From the NCBI GenBank assembly GCA_965219635.1, contig OZ244783.1:1488001-1552000 (forward strand): DNA of 64,000 nucleotides, in the 5' to 3' direction. The DNA comes from JAPOXR01 sp965219635. GTDB taxonomy: Bacteria > Pseudomonadota > Alphaproteobacteria > Rhodobacterales > Rhodobacteraceae. A program made the translations under genes and the position numbers. The notes beneath the pieces are model-generated. The model was not told the DNA's origin and ran no database searches. It saw nothing but the letters and a program-made list of their open reading frames with translations. Shown one piece after another: positions 1 to 8,326 of the stretch; positions within the stretch are counted from its first letter, which is position 1, and every line of letters starts with the position of its first letter.

Positions 1-376
1 GGTGCAGGATGATCTGAGCATCAGGGGGCATTCGATCGAGGTCAGGATAAATGCCGAGTCGTTCCCGACATTCGCCGCTTCACCGGGAACCGTGACAGCC
101 TTCCATGCACCTGGTGGACCTGGTGTCCGGACCGATTCAGCGCTCTATGCCGGCTACCGGATCCCTCCCTACTATGACAGCCTGATCGGCAAGGTCATCG
201 TGCACGCCTCCGACCGTCGTGCAACACTCGCCAAACTAGGACAGGCACTGGATGAGCTTATCGTAGACGGTGTCGACAGCACGGTGGAACTCTTTCAGCT
301 GCTTCTGCAGGAACAGGATATCATCAGCGGAGATTACGACATCAACTGGATGGAGAGCTGGCTTTCCAGGCATTGA
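1..376 (+). CDS. accC: Biotin carboxylase subunit of acetyl-CoA carboxylase, C-terminal part (cut by window start)
   Basis: The frame is open at the window edge and ends at TGA 374-376, so only about the last 124 residues are present. They match the end of the ATP-grasp fold of biotin carboxylase: RGHSIEVRINAE, FHAPGGPGVR, YAGYRIPPYYDSLIGK and a closing lid-domain stretch with LDELIVDGVDS. The enzyme carboxylates biotin on BCCP with ATP and bicarbonate in the first step of fatty acid synthesis. It sits directly before aat, as in many alphaproteobacteria, which makes this the housekeeping copy; a divergent paralogue lies at 47137-48513. The stop overlaps the leader of aat. Identity is secure; the upstream part and accB cannot be seen. 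Confidence 0.93.
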   Translation, partial: VQDDLSIRGHSIEVRINAESFPTFAASPGTVTAFHAPGGPGVRTDSALYAGYRIPPYYDSLIGKVIVHASDRRATLAKLGQALDELIVDGVDSTVELFQLLLQEQDIISGDYDINWMESWLSRH

Positions 377-387
377 GGGGAGGACGT

Positions 388-1056
388 ATGCGCAATTCCT
401 CCAGCAGGCGCCTGCATCTTCGCCTCCAGCAATACTTGCGCGCATTCGCCCTTGGAGTGTTCCCCATGGGCGACCCTTCGACACAGCAGGGCATCGAGTG
501 GCATACCGTGGACAGGCGGGGCGTGCTTCCTCTCGACCAGTTCAAGATTCCGAGGAGACTGAGAAGAACCGCCCGCCGCAACGGTGCAGTGGCAACAGTC
601 AATCATGATTTTGGACTGACGATCTCCCATTGCGCCGATCGCGAGGATACCTGGATCAATGAAGAGATCTTTTTGCTCTTTTCCGAACTTCACCGGCTCG
701 GACTAGCACATTCTATCGAGGTCTGGGTGGACGGAGAGCTCGCTGGTGGGCTCTACGGTGTTGCAATCCGAGGCGTATTCTCAGGGGAAAGCATGTTCTC
801 GTTGGTCCCGTGCGCGTCGCAGATCGCACTGATCCACCTTGTAGACAGGTTGCGGAATGGCGGCTTTCAGTTGCTTGATGTTCAATTCTCGACCCCGCAT
901 CTGGAGCGCTTCGGTGTCGTCCAGGTGCCCCACAAAGAATATCTGGGTCTGCTGTCTGCTGCGCTTGATGCCGATGCTGACTTCATGTGTCAGCCATTGG
1001 CCGAGTCCACGTCCTCGGTTTTGCAGCGGATGAGCCAGACATCGTATCTTGGATGA
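388..1056 (+). CDS. aat: Leucyl/phenylalanyl-tRNA--protein transferase
   Basis: Predicted 222-residue cytoplasmic aminoacyl-transferase that adds Leu or Phe to proteins with N-terminal Lys or Arg, marking them for the N-degron route through ClpS/ClpAP. Family hallmarks are visible: YLRAFALGVFPMGD near the N-terminus, the central GVFSGESMFS motif, and LLDVQFSTPHLERFG near the C-terminus. The ATG at 388 is preferred over a TTG at 373 because a strong purine-rich site (GAGGGGAGG, 376-384) stands just before it. It follows accC at 12 bases. Its last 67 bases overlap the convergent DUF2155 gene on the other strand. Confidence 0.93.
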   Translation: MRNSSSRRLHLRLQQYLRAFALGVFPMGDPSTQQGIEWHTVDRRGVLPLDQFKIPRRLRRTARRNGAVATVNHDFGLTISHCADREDTWINEEIFLLFSELHRLGLAHSIEVWVDGELAGGLYGVAIRGVFSGESMFSLVPCASQIALIHLVDRLRNGGFQLLDVQFSTPHLERFGVVQVPHKEYLGLLSAALDADADFMCQPLAESTSSVLQRMSQTSYLG

Positions 1057-1373
1057 TCCATCGCTGACAGCGCTGGCGCAGACGAGATCATCCAGGCATC
1101 AAACACGATCTCGGCCGAGTTCGTGTCCCGGATTCTGACAAAGGCGTAAGACTCGGTGGCGAGGCTCTCGGGAAGGTAGCGGCAGACCTCCAGACTGATC
1201 GATAACCGGCCGAAATCGAGCGTCTCTCCGGTTCGAACGTCAAACTCGGACACCCTGCCGGTCACCGTGTCCAAACCTCTCAGCACAGCGCCGTTCGCAT
1301 CCAGCGCGACCTGAGCTTCGCCAATTGCCGAACCGAATAACAAGGCCGCAAGCGGCAAAACAGTCCACTTCAT
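990..1373 (-). CDS. DUF2155 domain-containing exported protein
   Basis: 127 residues with a Sec-type signal peptide (KWTVLPLAALLFGSAIGEAQ) followed by a single DUF2155 domain: VLRGLDTVTGRVSEF, TLDFGRLSISLEVCRYLPE, FDAWMISSAPALSAMDHPRYDVWLIRC. Two conserved cysteines (in EVCRY and LIRC) could form a periplasmic disulfide. The family is found mainly in alphaproteobacteria next to mlaD and the NDUFA12 gene, as here; its function is unknown. The start overlaps the stop of mlaD by four bases (ATGA type), so the two are probably co-translated. The 3' end runs 67 bases into aat on the opposite strand. Confidence 0.88.
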   Translation of the reverse strand: MKWTVLPLAALLFGSAIGEAQVALDANGAVLRGLDTVTGRVSEFDVRTGETLDFGRLSISLEVCRYLPESLATESYAFVRIRDTNSAEIVFDAWMISSAPALSAMDHPRYDVWLIRCKTEDVDSANG

Positions 1374-1816
1374 TCGTTTGCGCGGGTCAGCGCCTCCGTC
1401 AACGAAGTCATGAGATCCCTGTAACCCTGCGTGTCCGTAATCGTCTCACCCTCCTCCAGCAGCTCGAACGCGCCCCCGGGACTGATTTCGATGAATTGCC
1501 CGCCAAGCAGGCTCTCGGACGTCACGATTGCCTGGCTGTCGATGGGAATCTCCAAACCTTCAGCCACCTCCATACGCACGCGTGCATAAAATGTTGCCTG
1601 GTCGAGAGACACACTGCTAACGCTGCCGACGTTCACGCCGGCCATTCTGACCTGGGTCCCGATCGAAATTCCCTGGGCGGAATCGAACAATGCGGCGATT
1701 TCGTAACCTGACTCGCTTCCAAACCAGTCGCGGTCCTCATTGAGTACCCAAAGAAATACTGCTGCGACAACGAGGACCACAAATCCGACCAGAGCCTCAA
1801 GCCTGCTTTCTGCCAT
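1370..1816 (-). CDS. mlaD: MlaD-family outer-membrane lipid transport protein
   Basis: 148 residues: an N-terminal membrane anchor (about residues 8-26) and one MCE domain (VRMAGVNVGSVSSV, TSESLLGGQFIEISPGG). MlaD forms the hexameric periplasmic ring of the Mla ABC system that moves phospholipids between the inner and outer membrane. Here it is separated from mlaE/F/B but sits in the alphaproteobacterial order NDUFA12-mlaD-DUF2155. The stop overlaps the start of the DUF2155 gene. Length is usual for the short MlaD form. Family membership is secure; partners lie outside the window. Confidence 0.9.
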   Translation of the reverse strand: MAESRLEALVGFVVLVVAAVFLWVLNEDRDWFGSESGYEIAALFDSAQGISIGTQVRMAGVNVGSVSSVSLDQATFYARVRMEVAEGLEIPIDSQAIVTSESLLGGQFIEISPGGAFELLEEGETITDTQGYRDLMTSLTEALTRANE

Positions 1817-1837
1817 GTCGCGTCTCCTGCCTCCAGC

Positions 1838-2212
1838 CTACTCCGGCATCCAGGCCTCGTAGTCCGCGCGCTTGGCCGGTTCTTGGGACAGAAGAGAACC
1901 TGCCGGAGTCCGCGCACTTTCGGTTCCCGTCAGATTGCTGACATGCGTGCGCTGCCACCTGTGACGCACATGCGGCTCCTGCGTAGGGGGTTGCTGGTAT
2001 GTATGGTGAAGCCACCCATGCCATTCAGGTGAAACCCGGCTGGCCTCCATCTCGCCATTGTAGATGACCCATCGGCGGCTTCCGTCGGCATTCTGGTAGA
2101 ATTTGTTGCCGTCTTCATCCCGGCCAACCTCCTGACCATACAAGAGGGTGTGCAGTTGTGTGCCGAGCGTCTGGCCATTCCACCAGGTCAGGAGTCTCAA
2201 GATGAACTTCAT
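1838..2212 (-). CDS. NADH:ubiquinone oxidoreductase accessory subunit, NDUFA12 family
   Basis: 124 residues matching the NDUFA12/B17.2 family: WWNGQTLGTQLHTLLYGQEVGRDEDGN, then RRWVIYNGEMEASRVSPEWHGWLHHT and a YEAWMPE end. The protein is an accessory subunit of complex I on the cytoplasmic face, shared by alphaproteobacteria and mitochondria. It lies 21 bases before mlaD and follows clpX on the same strand. Its presence is one of the clearest taxonomic markers in the window. Confidence 0.92.
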   Translation of the reverse strand: MKFILRLLTWWNGQTLGTQLHTLLYGQEVGRDEDGNKFYQNADGSRRWVIYNGEMEASRVSPEWHGWLHHTYQQPPTQEPHVRHRWQRTHVSNLTGTESARTPAGSLLSQEPAKRADYEAWMPE

Positions 2213-2275
2213 TGAACCTTCCTGTTGCCCTTGCTGCGATCATGCGGAGCCGGTCGCGCCCGCCCGCAAGCAGGG

Positions 2276-3538
2276 TCAGTATTGTGCTGCTACCTTCTTC
2301 TGGCTTTCCGAGTAGATCAGCAACGGCGGAATGCCTGAACTGATCACTTCCTGGTTTACCACAACCTCTTCAACACCTTGTGTGCAAGGGAGATCGAACA
2401 TTGTGTCCAGAAGTACATCTTCCAGAATTGATCTGAGGCCGCGGGCTCCCGTCTTTCTGTCAATTGCCTTTCGGGCGATGGCTGCTATCGCATCCGGGGT
2501 AAAGGTCAGTTTGACATTCTCGAGTTCCATCATGCGCTGATACTGCTTGACGAGTGCATTGCGCGGCTCGGTCAGGATCTTGACAAGAGCGGCCTCGTCC
2601 AGCTTTTCCAGTGTTGTAACAACAGGCAGCCTGCCCACAAACTCAGGGATCAATCCGTACTTCAACAAATCTTCCGGCTCCAGCAAGCTATAGAGCTCCT
2701 CTAGATTGCGGCTGTCTTCGTCAGCGACTTCGGCTCCAAAGCCGATGGAAGAACTTCGTTCCCTTCGGGAGATTATCTTCTCCAGCCCCGCAAATGCGCC
2801 ACCGCAAATGAACAGGATATTGGTCGTGTCGATCTGCAGGAATTCCTGTTGCGGGTGCTTGCGTCCACCCTGTGGTGGCACCGATGCTACCGTGCCCTCC
2901 ATGAGCTTCAACAAGGCTTGCTGGACCCCCTCTCCGCTCACGTCCCTGGTGATGGACAGATTTTCTGCCTTGCGCGTGATCTTGTCGACTTCATCGATGT
3001 AGACGATGCCGCGCTGCGCGCGCTCTACGTTGTATTCGGAGGCCTGCAAGAGCTTCAGAATGATATTCTCGACATCCTCGCCCACATATCCGGCCTCAGT
3101 CAGAGTTGTCGCGTCCGCCATTGTGAAGGGGACATCGAGCATTCTTGCCAGCGTCTGCGCCAGCAGGGTCTTTCCGCAACCCGTCGGCCCGATAAGCAGG
3201 ATATTCGACTTGGCAAGTTCGATATCGCCGGAGCGGGGCGGGGTCGCCAATCGCTTGTAGTGATTGTAGACGGCCACGGAGAGAACCTTCTTGGCGCGCT
3301 CCTGCCCTACGACGTAATCGTCAAGCACATTGAAGATGGATTGTGGATTTGACGTCTCGGAGTCCGATTTGGCGCCACCCTGCTTGGCCTCCTCCTTGAT
3401 AATGTCCATGCAGAGTTCAATACACTCGTCACAGATGTAGACTTGCGGGCCAGCTATGAGCTTTCTGACCTCATGCTGACTCTTGCCGCAAAACGAACAA
3501 TACAAGTGCTTCTCTTCGAAGGTATCACTATTCGGCAT
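2276..3538 (-). CDS. clpX: ATP-dependent Clp protease ATP-binding subunit ClpX
   Basis: 420-residue AAA+ unfoldase that feeds substrates to ClpP. Visible parts: N-terminal four-cysteine zinc-binding domain (CSFCGKSQ with CDECIELC), Walker A GPTGCGKT, pore loop GYVGEDVE, Walker B VYIDEVDKI, and the conserved C-terminal segment KTGARGLRSILEDVL. A GTG directly precedes the ATG at 3538; the ATG is taken as start because the family begins around this point. It lies downstream of clpP (237-base gap) and tig on the same strand, the classic tig-clpP-clpX order. Length fits the family (about 420). Confidence 0.97.
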   Translation of the reverse strand: MPNSDTFEEKHLYCSFCGKSQHEVRKLIAGPQVYICDECIELCMDIIKEEAKQGGAKSDSETSNPQSIFNVLDDYVVGQERAKKVLSVAVYNHYKRLATPPRSGDIELAKSNILLIGPTGCGKTLLAQTLARMLDVPFTMADATTLTEAGYVGEDVENIILKLLQASEYNVERAQRGIVYIDEVDKITRKAENLSITRDVSGEGVQQALLKLMEGTVASVPPQGGRKHPQQEFLQIDTTNILFICGGAFAGLEKIISRRERSSSIGFGAEVADEDSRNLEELYSLLEPEDLLKYGLIPEFVGRLPVVTTLEKLDEAALVKILTEPRNALVKQYQRMMELENVKLTFTPDAIAAIARKAIDRKTGARGLRSILEDVLLDTMFDLPCTQGVEEVVVNQEVISSGIPPLLIYSESQKKVAAQY

Positions 3539-3775
3539 CACAAAACCTGCACTCTTCCTGCCTCGCAGCCGCTATATCCGGTAACAACAGGCAACCGCTT
3601 CCTCCAAAACTTAAGGGAGAATTCTGTCAAGGGCAATTGTACCAGAAGCCAATGAATCCCGCGAGCAGAGCCAGTTGTGACAGGCTGGCTTCCCTGCAAA
3701 CTGTCCACGACCCCGGTTAAGCCGAGACGGGGGTAGCATGTGTGTTACCTGTTCGCGAAGAATGGCCATTCACAG

Positions 3776-4396
3776 TTATCCTTTGTCTTCCCTATTCTGG
3801 ACAATCTTGTCGATGATCCCCCAGGACATGGCCACTTCCGGTGTCATGAAGTTGTCCCGGTCGAGAGCATCCGCAACCCGCTCAACGGGCTGACCCGTGT
3901 GTTTCGCGTAAATGGCGTTCAACCGGTTGTTCAATTCGAGGATTTCCTTGGCGTGAATTGAAATATCGGCGGCCTGGCCCTGAAATCCACCGCTGGGTTG
4001 ATGCAACATGATGCGGCTGTTTGGCAATGCAAACCGCATGCCCTTGTTGCCGGCTGCAAGCAGCAATGAACCCATTGAGGCCGCCTGGCCTACCGCCAAG
4101 GTCGACACTGCTGGCGATATGTATTGCATCGTATCGTATATCGACAATCCGGAAGTGACGGCCCCGCCCGGACTGTTGATGTACATCGCTATTTCCTTCT
4201 TGGGGTTTTCCGACTCCAGGAACAGCAACTGCGCAACCACCAGAGTCGACAGCGTATCGTGAATGGGGCCCGAGACGAATACAATCCGTTCCTTCAGAAG
4301 CCGGGAGTAAATGTCGTAGCTGCGCTCGCCTCTTGAAGTCTGCTCCACAACAATGGGAACAAGCGTATTCATGAAGGTGTCGATCGGATCCTTCAT
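3776..4396 (-). CDS. clpP: ATP-dependent Clp protease proteolytic subunit ClpP
   Basis: 206-residue serine protease that forms the tetradecameric barrel used by ClpX and ClpA. The catalytic Ser lies in GQAASMGS, the His in MLHQPSGG, and the acidic residue in the DRDNFMTP region. YINSPGG and the handle helix region (HAKEILELNNRLN) are also present. It lies 145 bases downstream of tig and upstream of clpX. The usual length and an intact triad indicate a functional peptidase. Confidence 0.97.
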   Translation of the reverse strand: MKDPIDTFMNTLVPIVVEQTSRGERSYDIYSRLLKERIVFVSGPIHDTLSTLVVAQLLFLESENPKKEIAMYINSPGGAVTSGLSIYDTMQYISPAVSTLAVGQAASMGSLLLAAGNKGMRFALPNSRIMLHQPSGGFQGQAADISIHAKEILELNNRLNAIYAKHTGQPVERVADALDRDNFMTPEVAMSWGIIDKIVQNREDKG

Positions 4397-4541
4397 CTGG
4401 AATTGTCCTTCCTGAATTGATTTCTGGGCGGAACAGCCTGGACGGCCGGACCGGACTCATTGCTATTGTTCGGTTTGAGGCTGGTTAGCGCCACTTGCTG
4501 CATTGGATGAACGCCCGGCGAGCGCACCCTTTTCTCCAGGT

Positions 4542-5966
4542 TCAGCTTGCGCTCACGTCATCAAGCTCCTCAAGCGCCATCCGGCGAGCCAAAAACTCTT
4601 CAAATTCCAGTTGAAGTTCTGTCTTGGTCACCAGCTCGAAAATAAACCGAAGAACCTTGCGTTCCATTATCTGATTGCTGATGCTGCCAGCGAAGTTGGA
4701 ATTCGACTCGACCAGGGCTTTTGCTTTGTTTTGTTCTTCCGGATCTTCGAACCGCTGCTCAATCCACCGGTTGATTTCGGCCCGCGTTGTGCGCAATTCG
4801 TGCTTACCAGCCTGATCAACCATGAAAAGTGCAAGTTTGAGCCGCCTGCTGGCAATTTTGACAACTTCTTCCTCGTCTACACCGCTGTCCTGGACCGGCT
4901 CGTCGCCAGCCGTGTCTGGCCCATCCGTTTCGGCTCCTTCTGCCGCCACCTCCGGCGAACTATTTTTGACTGCCTCGTCGTCGGAAGATTCAGCGGATTT
5001 GGCAATGGCTTCCTTCAGAAGGGCAGCCCGAACTGTGTTCGCCTCCTCTTCCAGCAAGGACGGAGGCAACTCGGTCTGGATCCGTTCATCAAGCGCATCC
5101 AGCAGGAGGCGGTTCACGATCTCCTGAGTCCACTCCGAGTATTGTGCCAATTGCCGTGCCCGTATGGATGACTCAAGGGCCTCCCAACGGTCCAAACCTC
5201 CACAGAGTTTCCCCCGTTCTTCCTTGGTTTCCGGAATCTCAACTTTGCTGATGCTCTTTATCTGGCATTCGTATTCCGTCTTTTCGTCGTTGCTGCCCGG
5301 AGAGCCCGTCACCAACTTCGGGACCATCCTTCGTTCACCGACCTTGGCCCCCAGAAGGCCACTGGCAAAGAAATGATCGGAATCAGGACCATCCACATAG
5401 CAACTGTGTTCCTCATCCCGGAGATCCTCCTGTTCGGCTCCCTCGACAAAGACCTTCAGATCAAGAACTACCAGATCGTTTACCGCCGCCTCATAGTCTT
5501 CGCCTGTGCTTACAGGCTTCACGAGCTGCCGGAGGAATTTGTCCAGGCGCCGCTGCACATGCCGGTCCGTATCCTTGAGAACCGGCCGTTCAATGGTGAT
5601 TTCGGAAAAATCGATTTCCGGAATCTCAGGCATGCACTCGTAATCCACTGTGACTTTGACGGAACCAGTTTCTTCCCCGTCGGCTAAATCCAGCTTGGGA
5701 TTTGTGACGGGCCGGTCCCCGGTCGCTTCCAGATGGTTCTTGACAACTTCCTTGATGATGTCGTTGACCATTTCTGATCGCAATTGCTTGCCGAACCTGG
5801 TCCTGATCAGCTTCGCAGGTACTTTGCCGCGGCGAAAACCCGGCAAGTTCATTGTCGGTCTGATTTCCTCGATCTTTGAATCGATCCTGCCGCCGATTTC
5901 ATCAGCGGTGATGCTACCCTCGTATTTCCGAACCAGCCCTTCGGCGACGACCTCAGTCAGATTCAT
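4542..5966 (-). CDS. tig: Trigger factor (ribosome-associated chaperone / prolyl isomerase)
   Basis: 474 residues. The N-terminal ribosome-binding domain carries the signature GFRRGKVPAKLI; an FKBP-type prolyl isomerase domain follows, then the helical SurA-like arms. The ATG at 5966 (MNLTEV) fits the family start; a TTG six bases upstream is an alternative. Compared with the usual 430-450 residues, the protein carries an acidic, low-complexity insert within the C-terminal domain (bases about 4880-5000; runs such as SSDDEAV, GAETDGPD, DSGVDEEEV). It is first in the tig-clpP-clpX series, 26 bases after tRNA-Leu. Confidence 0.94.
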   Translation of the reverse strand: MNLTEVVAEGLVRKYEGSITADEIGGRIDSKIEEIRPTMNLPGFRRGKVPAKLIRTRFGKQLRSEMVNDIIKEVVKNHLEATGDRPVTNPKLDLADGEETGSVKVTVDYECMPEIPEIDFSEITIERPVLKDTDRHVQRRLDKFLRQLVKPVSTGEDYEAAVNDLVVLDLKVFVEGAEQEDLRDEEHSCYVDGPDSDHFFASGLLGAKVGERRMVPKLVTGSPGSNDEKTEYECQIKSISKVEIPETKEERGKLCGGLDRWEALESSIRARQLAQYSEWTQEIVNRLLLDALDERIQTELPPSLLEEEANTVRAALLKEAIAKSAESSDDEAVKNSSPEVAAEGAETDGPDTAGDEPVQDSGVDEEEVVKIASRRLKLALFMVDQAGKHELRTTRAEINRWIEQRFEDPEEQNKAKALVESNSNFAGSISNQIMERKVLRFIFELVTKTELQLEFEEFLARRMALEELDDVSAS

Positions 5967-5992
5967 TAGCAACTAGCCCTCATTTGTTGTGG

Positions 5993-6074
5993 TGCGGACG
6001 AAGGGACTCGAACCCCCACGCCTTGCGGCGCCAGATCCTAAATCTGGTGCGTCTACCAATTCCGCCACGCCCGC
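5993..6074 (-). tRNA. tRNA-Leu (anticodon TAG)
   Basis: Read on the minus strand, an 82-nt cloverleaf can be folded: acceptor GCGGGCG pairs with CGTCCGC plus discriminator A; anticodon stem CCAGA/TCTGG encloses loop TTTAGGA with anticodon TAG; there is a long class II variable arm (CGCCGCAAGGCG) and a T-arm with TTCGAGT. The variable arm and G-N6-TAG loop identify a leucine tRNA reading CUA. CCA is not encoded. It precedes tig on the same strand. Confidence 0.95.
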
Positions 6075-6204
6075 ACACTTCAATCCGTCAGGCGATCACG
6101 CGACCCAAGAATCGCAGGTGATTACCAGTTTGCCAGAGCGCGGGCGAGAGAAAAATCTACTGCGGACGGGGCGCACCCGACAGGGATACCGGCCGCTTCC
6201 GCCG

Positions 6205-7770
6205 TCAAGATCCTGCTGTAGGAAGTTCTACCTCTAAACCGGCGAGAACTGCCGGAATTGCCTCGGGCAAATCCTCAGCAATCAGTCCAGGGCCAAATGA
6301 ACGGGCAGCCGCATGGTGCAACAGAGCCCCTGAGCAGGCTGCCGTACAACTATCAAACCCCCTTGCCATGAGCCCCGCAATCAAACCGGCAAGCACATCT
6401 CCGCTCCCTGCTGTTGCCAGCCATGGCACCGAGTCATCGCCGGTTGCCGCAATCAGGAATACCCGCCCGTCCGGCGCCGCAACAACTGTGTCATGTCCCT
6501 TTAACAACACGACCGCGTTGGAGCGGCGTGCCGCCGCCTGCGCAACATCCAGCTTGGATTCTACCGTTCTGACAAAGGCTCTCTCATACAGGTCCGGAAA
6601 CAGCCGTCTGAACTCGCCGCCATGCGGGGTCATTACCACATCTGCCGTGATGCGACCGAACAAGTCCTCGGGACTCTCGCTGAAACTGGACAACGCGTCT
6701 GCGTCGAGCACCAAGGGGCGGCCAGATTCCAGCAGCCGTGCAATCATGCGCCGCGTCAACTGCCCGGTTCCAAGTCCAGGCCCTGCGCAGACAGAATTGA
6801 CTCTCGGATCCTCAAGCAATGACTCAAGGGCGCAGGCATCATCAACGGTTTGCAGCATGATGGCGTTGAGTTGCGACGCATGTTCCGCCAGTCCTGCCGA
6901 CTCGACCCCGATGGTCACCAGTCCGGCTCCTACCCGCAGCCCCGCCCGGGCCGCCAGGCGGGCAGCGCCGCCCTTCCCTCTTCCACCTGACAGTACCAGC
7001 AAGTGGCCGTAGTCGTATTTGTGGGCAAGAGCGTCCCGCTTCATCAGTTGCTTCGACGGCAGATCGCTTGCCACCAATCGGCGGCAGACGGCTTCACCCT
7101 GATCAAATTGATCAAGTTCTCTTTCCAGCCCGATCGACTTTACAACCAGTTTGCCCGCTAGCCCGCCGCCTTCCCTCAGGAAATGCCCGGGCTTGGCGCA
7201 CTGGAAGGTGACCGTCAACTGAGCGGGAGCTCCGCCCCAGCTGCCGGTGCTCATGAATTCGCCTGTATCGGCATTGACGCCGCTGAGGATGTCTACTGCC
7301 ACAACAGGTCCAATCCCGGACCCGGCTATCAGCGCATCTAGCGCCAGCCCGCCGACGGGCCTGTGCAGTCCGGTTCCGAACAGCGCGTCGACCACAACCG
7401 TACCGGCAGCGCATGAGTCCCTTGTGAATTCCGCAAGATTGGAAGTCGCCCCGAGTGCGCTCCATCTTGACCGCATTGCTGCGGCCTCAGCCGACATGGC
7501 TTCCGGACTCCCGGTTGCCCAGAGCGAGACCTGCCAACCGTCATGAACCAGCGCCGCAGCAATCGCAAAACCGTCACCGCCGTTGTTTCCGGGGCCGCAC
7601 AGAACAGCTGCCCGCCTCTGGTCCGCCTCGCGATTGCCAAACTGCTCGATTATTTCCTCGCAGACGCAGAAGGCAGCCTTTTCCATCAAGTCGAGGCCCG
7701 AAACCCGGCCACTTGCCATTCCGGCTTGCTCCATGGCCCGCATCTGATCTGCTCTCAAGACAATCGGCAT
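6205..7770 (-). CDS. nnrD: Bifunctional NAD(P)H-hydrate repair enzyme (epimerase + ADP-dependent dehydratase)
   Basis: 521 residues with two fused domains. The N-terminal YjeF_N epimerase (about 1-215) has CGPGNNGGDGFA and DALFGTGLHRPVGG. The C-terminal ribokinase-like ADP/ATP-dependent dehydratase (about 230-510) has the MTPHGGEF motif and the AGSGDVLAGLIAGL nucleotide-binding loop. Together they epimerise and dehydrate damaged NADHX/NADPHX back to NAD(P)H in the cytosol. It is transcribed divergently from glnB (160 bases between starts), an arrangement common in alphaproteobacteria. Length matches the fused form. Confidence 0.94.
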   Translation of the reverse strand: MPIVLRADQMRAMEQAGMASGRVSGLDLMEKAAFCVCEEIIEQFGNREADQRRAAVLCGPGNNGGDGFAIAAALVHDGWQVSLWATGSPEAMSAEAAAMRSRWSALGATSNLAEFTRDSCAAGTVVVDALFGTGLHRPVGGLALDALIAGSGIGPVVAVDILSGVNADTGEFMSTGSWGGAPAQLTVTFQCAKPGHFLREGGGLAGKLVVKSIGLERELDQFDQGEAVCRRLVASDLPSKQLMKRDALAHKYDYGHLLVLSGGRGKGGAARLAARAGLRVGAGLVTIGVESAGLAEHASQLNAIMLQTVDDACALESLLEDPRVNSVCAGPGLGTGQLTRRMIARLLESGRPLVLDADALSSFSESPEDLFGRITADVVMTPHGGEFRRLFPDLYERAFVRTVESKLDVAQAAARRSNAVVLLKGHDTVVAAPDGRVFLIAATGDDSVPWLATAGSGDVLAGLIAGLMARGFDSCTAACSGALLHHAAARSFGPGLIAEDLPEAIPAVLAGLEVELPTAGS

Positions 7771-7930
7771 TGAACCTGTTTCTCACTCTGTTGAACAATT
7801 GGGCCAGCTGCACAAAAATTAGGCAACCCCTATGAAATGCCGCAACTGGCTGCTCCCGATCATTGCCTTGCACCCGCCGCAAGTGAAGTAGTGCCGTTCA
7901 GTTATTGCCACCGGTCAAGGAGCCGCGACC

Positions 7931-8269
7931 ATGAAAAAGATTGAGGCCGTCATCAAGCCGTTCAAGCTGGACGAGGTCAAGGAGGCCCTTCAAGAGGTCG
8001 GAATTCAGGGCCTGTCGGTTGTCGAGGTCAAGGGCTTCGGACGGCAGAAGGGTCACACTGAACTTTATCGCGGCGCCGAATACGTCGTCGACTTTCTCCC
8101 AAAGGTCAAGATTGAGGTCGTGCTTTCCGACGACCAGCTTGAAGATGCGCTGGAAGCCATTCAGAAGTCTGCCCGCACGGACAAGATCGGGGATGGCAAG
8201 ATATTTGTTGTTCCCGTCGAACAAGCCATCCGCATCAGGACCGGCGAAGCAGGTGACGACGCCCTCTGA
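7931..8269 (+). CDS. glnB: Nitrogen regulatory protein P-II
   Basis: 112 residues, full length. The PII fold is clear: KKIEAVIKPFKLDEVKEAL, VKGFGRQKGHTELYRGAEY with Tyr51, the uridylylation site on the T-loop, then KVKIEVVL and the ATP-binding TDKIGDGKIFV with C-terminal IRIRTGE. PII signals 2-oxoglutarate, ATP/ADP and glutamine state to GlnE, NtrB and transport partners. The glnA start lies 57 bases downstream on the same strand, which identifies this copy as GlnB rather than an amtB-linked GlnK. I could not recognise a convincing NtrC site or -24/-12 promoter upstream. Confidence 0.96.
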   Translation: MKKIEAVIKPFKLDEVKEALQEVGIQGLSVVEVKGFGRQKGHTELYRGAEYVVDFLPKVKIEVVLSDDQLEDALEAIQKSARTDKIGDGKIFVVPVEQAIRIRTGEAGDDAL

Positions 8270-8326
8270 ACAGGAGCCGGCCCCGTTGCACAAATCCCAG
8301 GACCAATAATCGAGAAAGGTTCAACC

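Noticed and set aside
7771..7930. NtrC box or sigma-54 promoter upstream of glnB
   Set aside because: The GG and GC elements visible do not have the required spacing, and the GCAC-like stretch does not form the inverted repeat expected.
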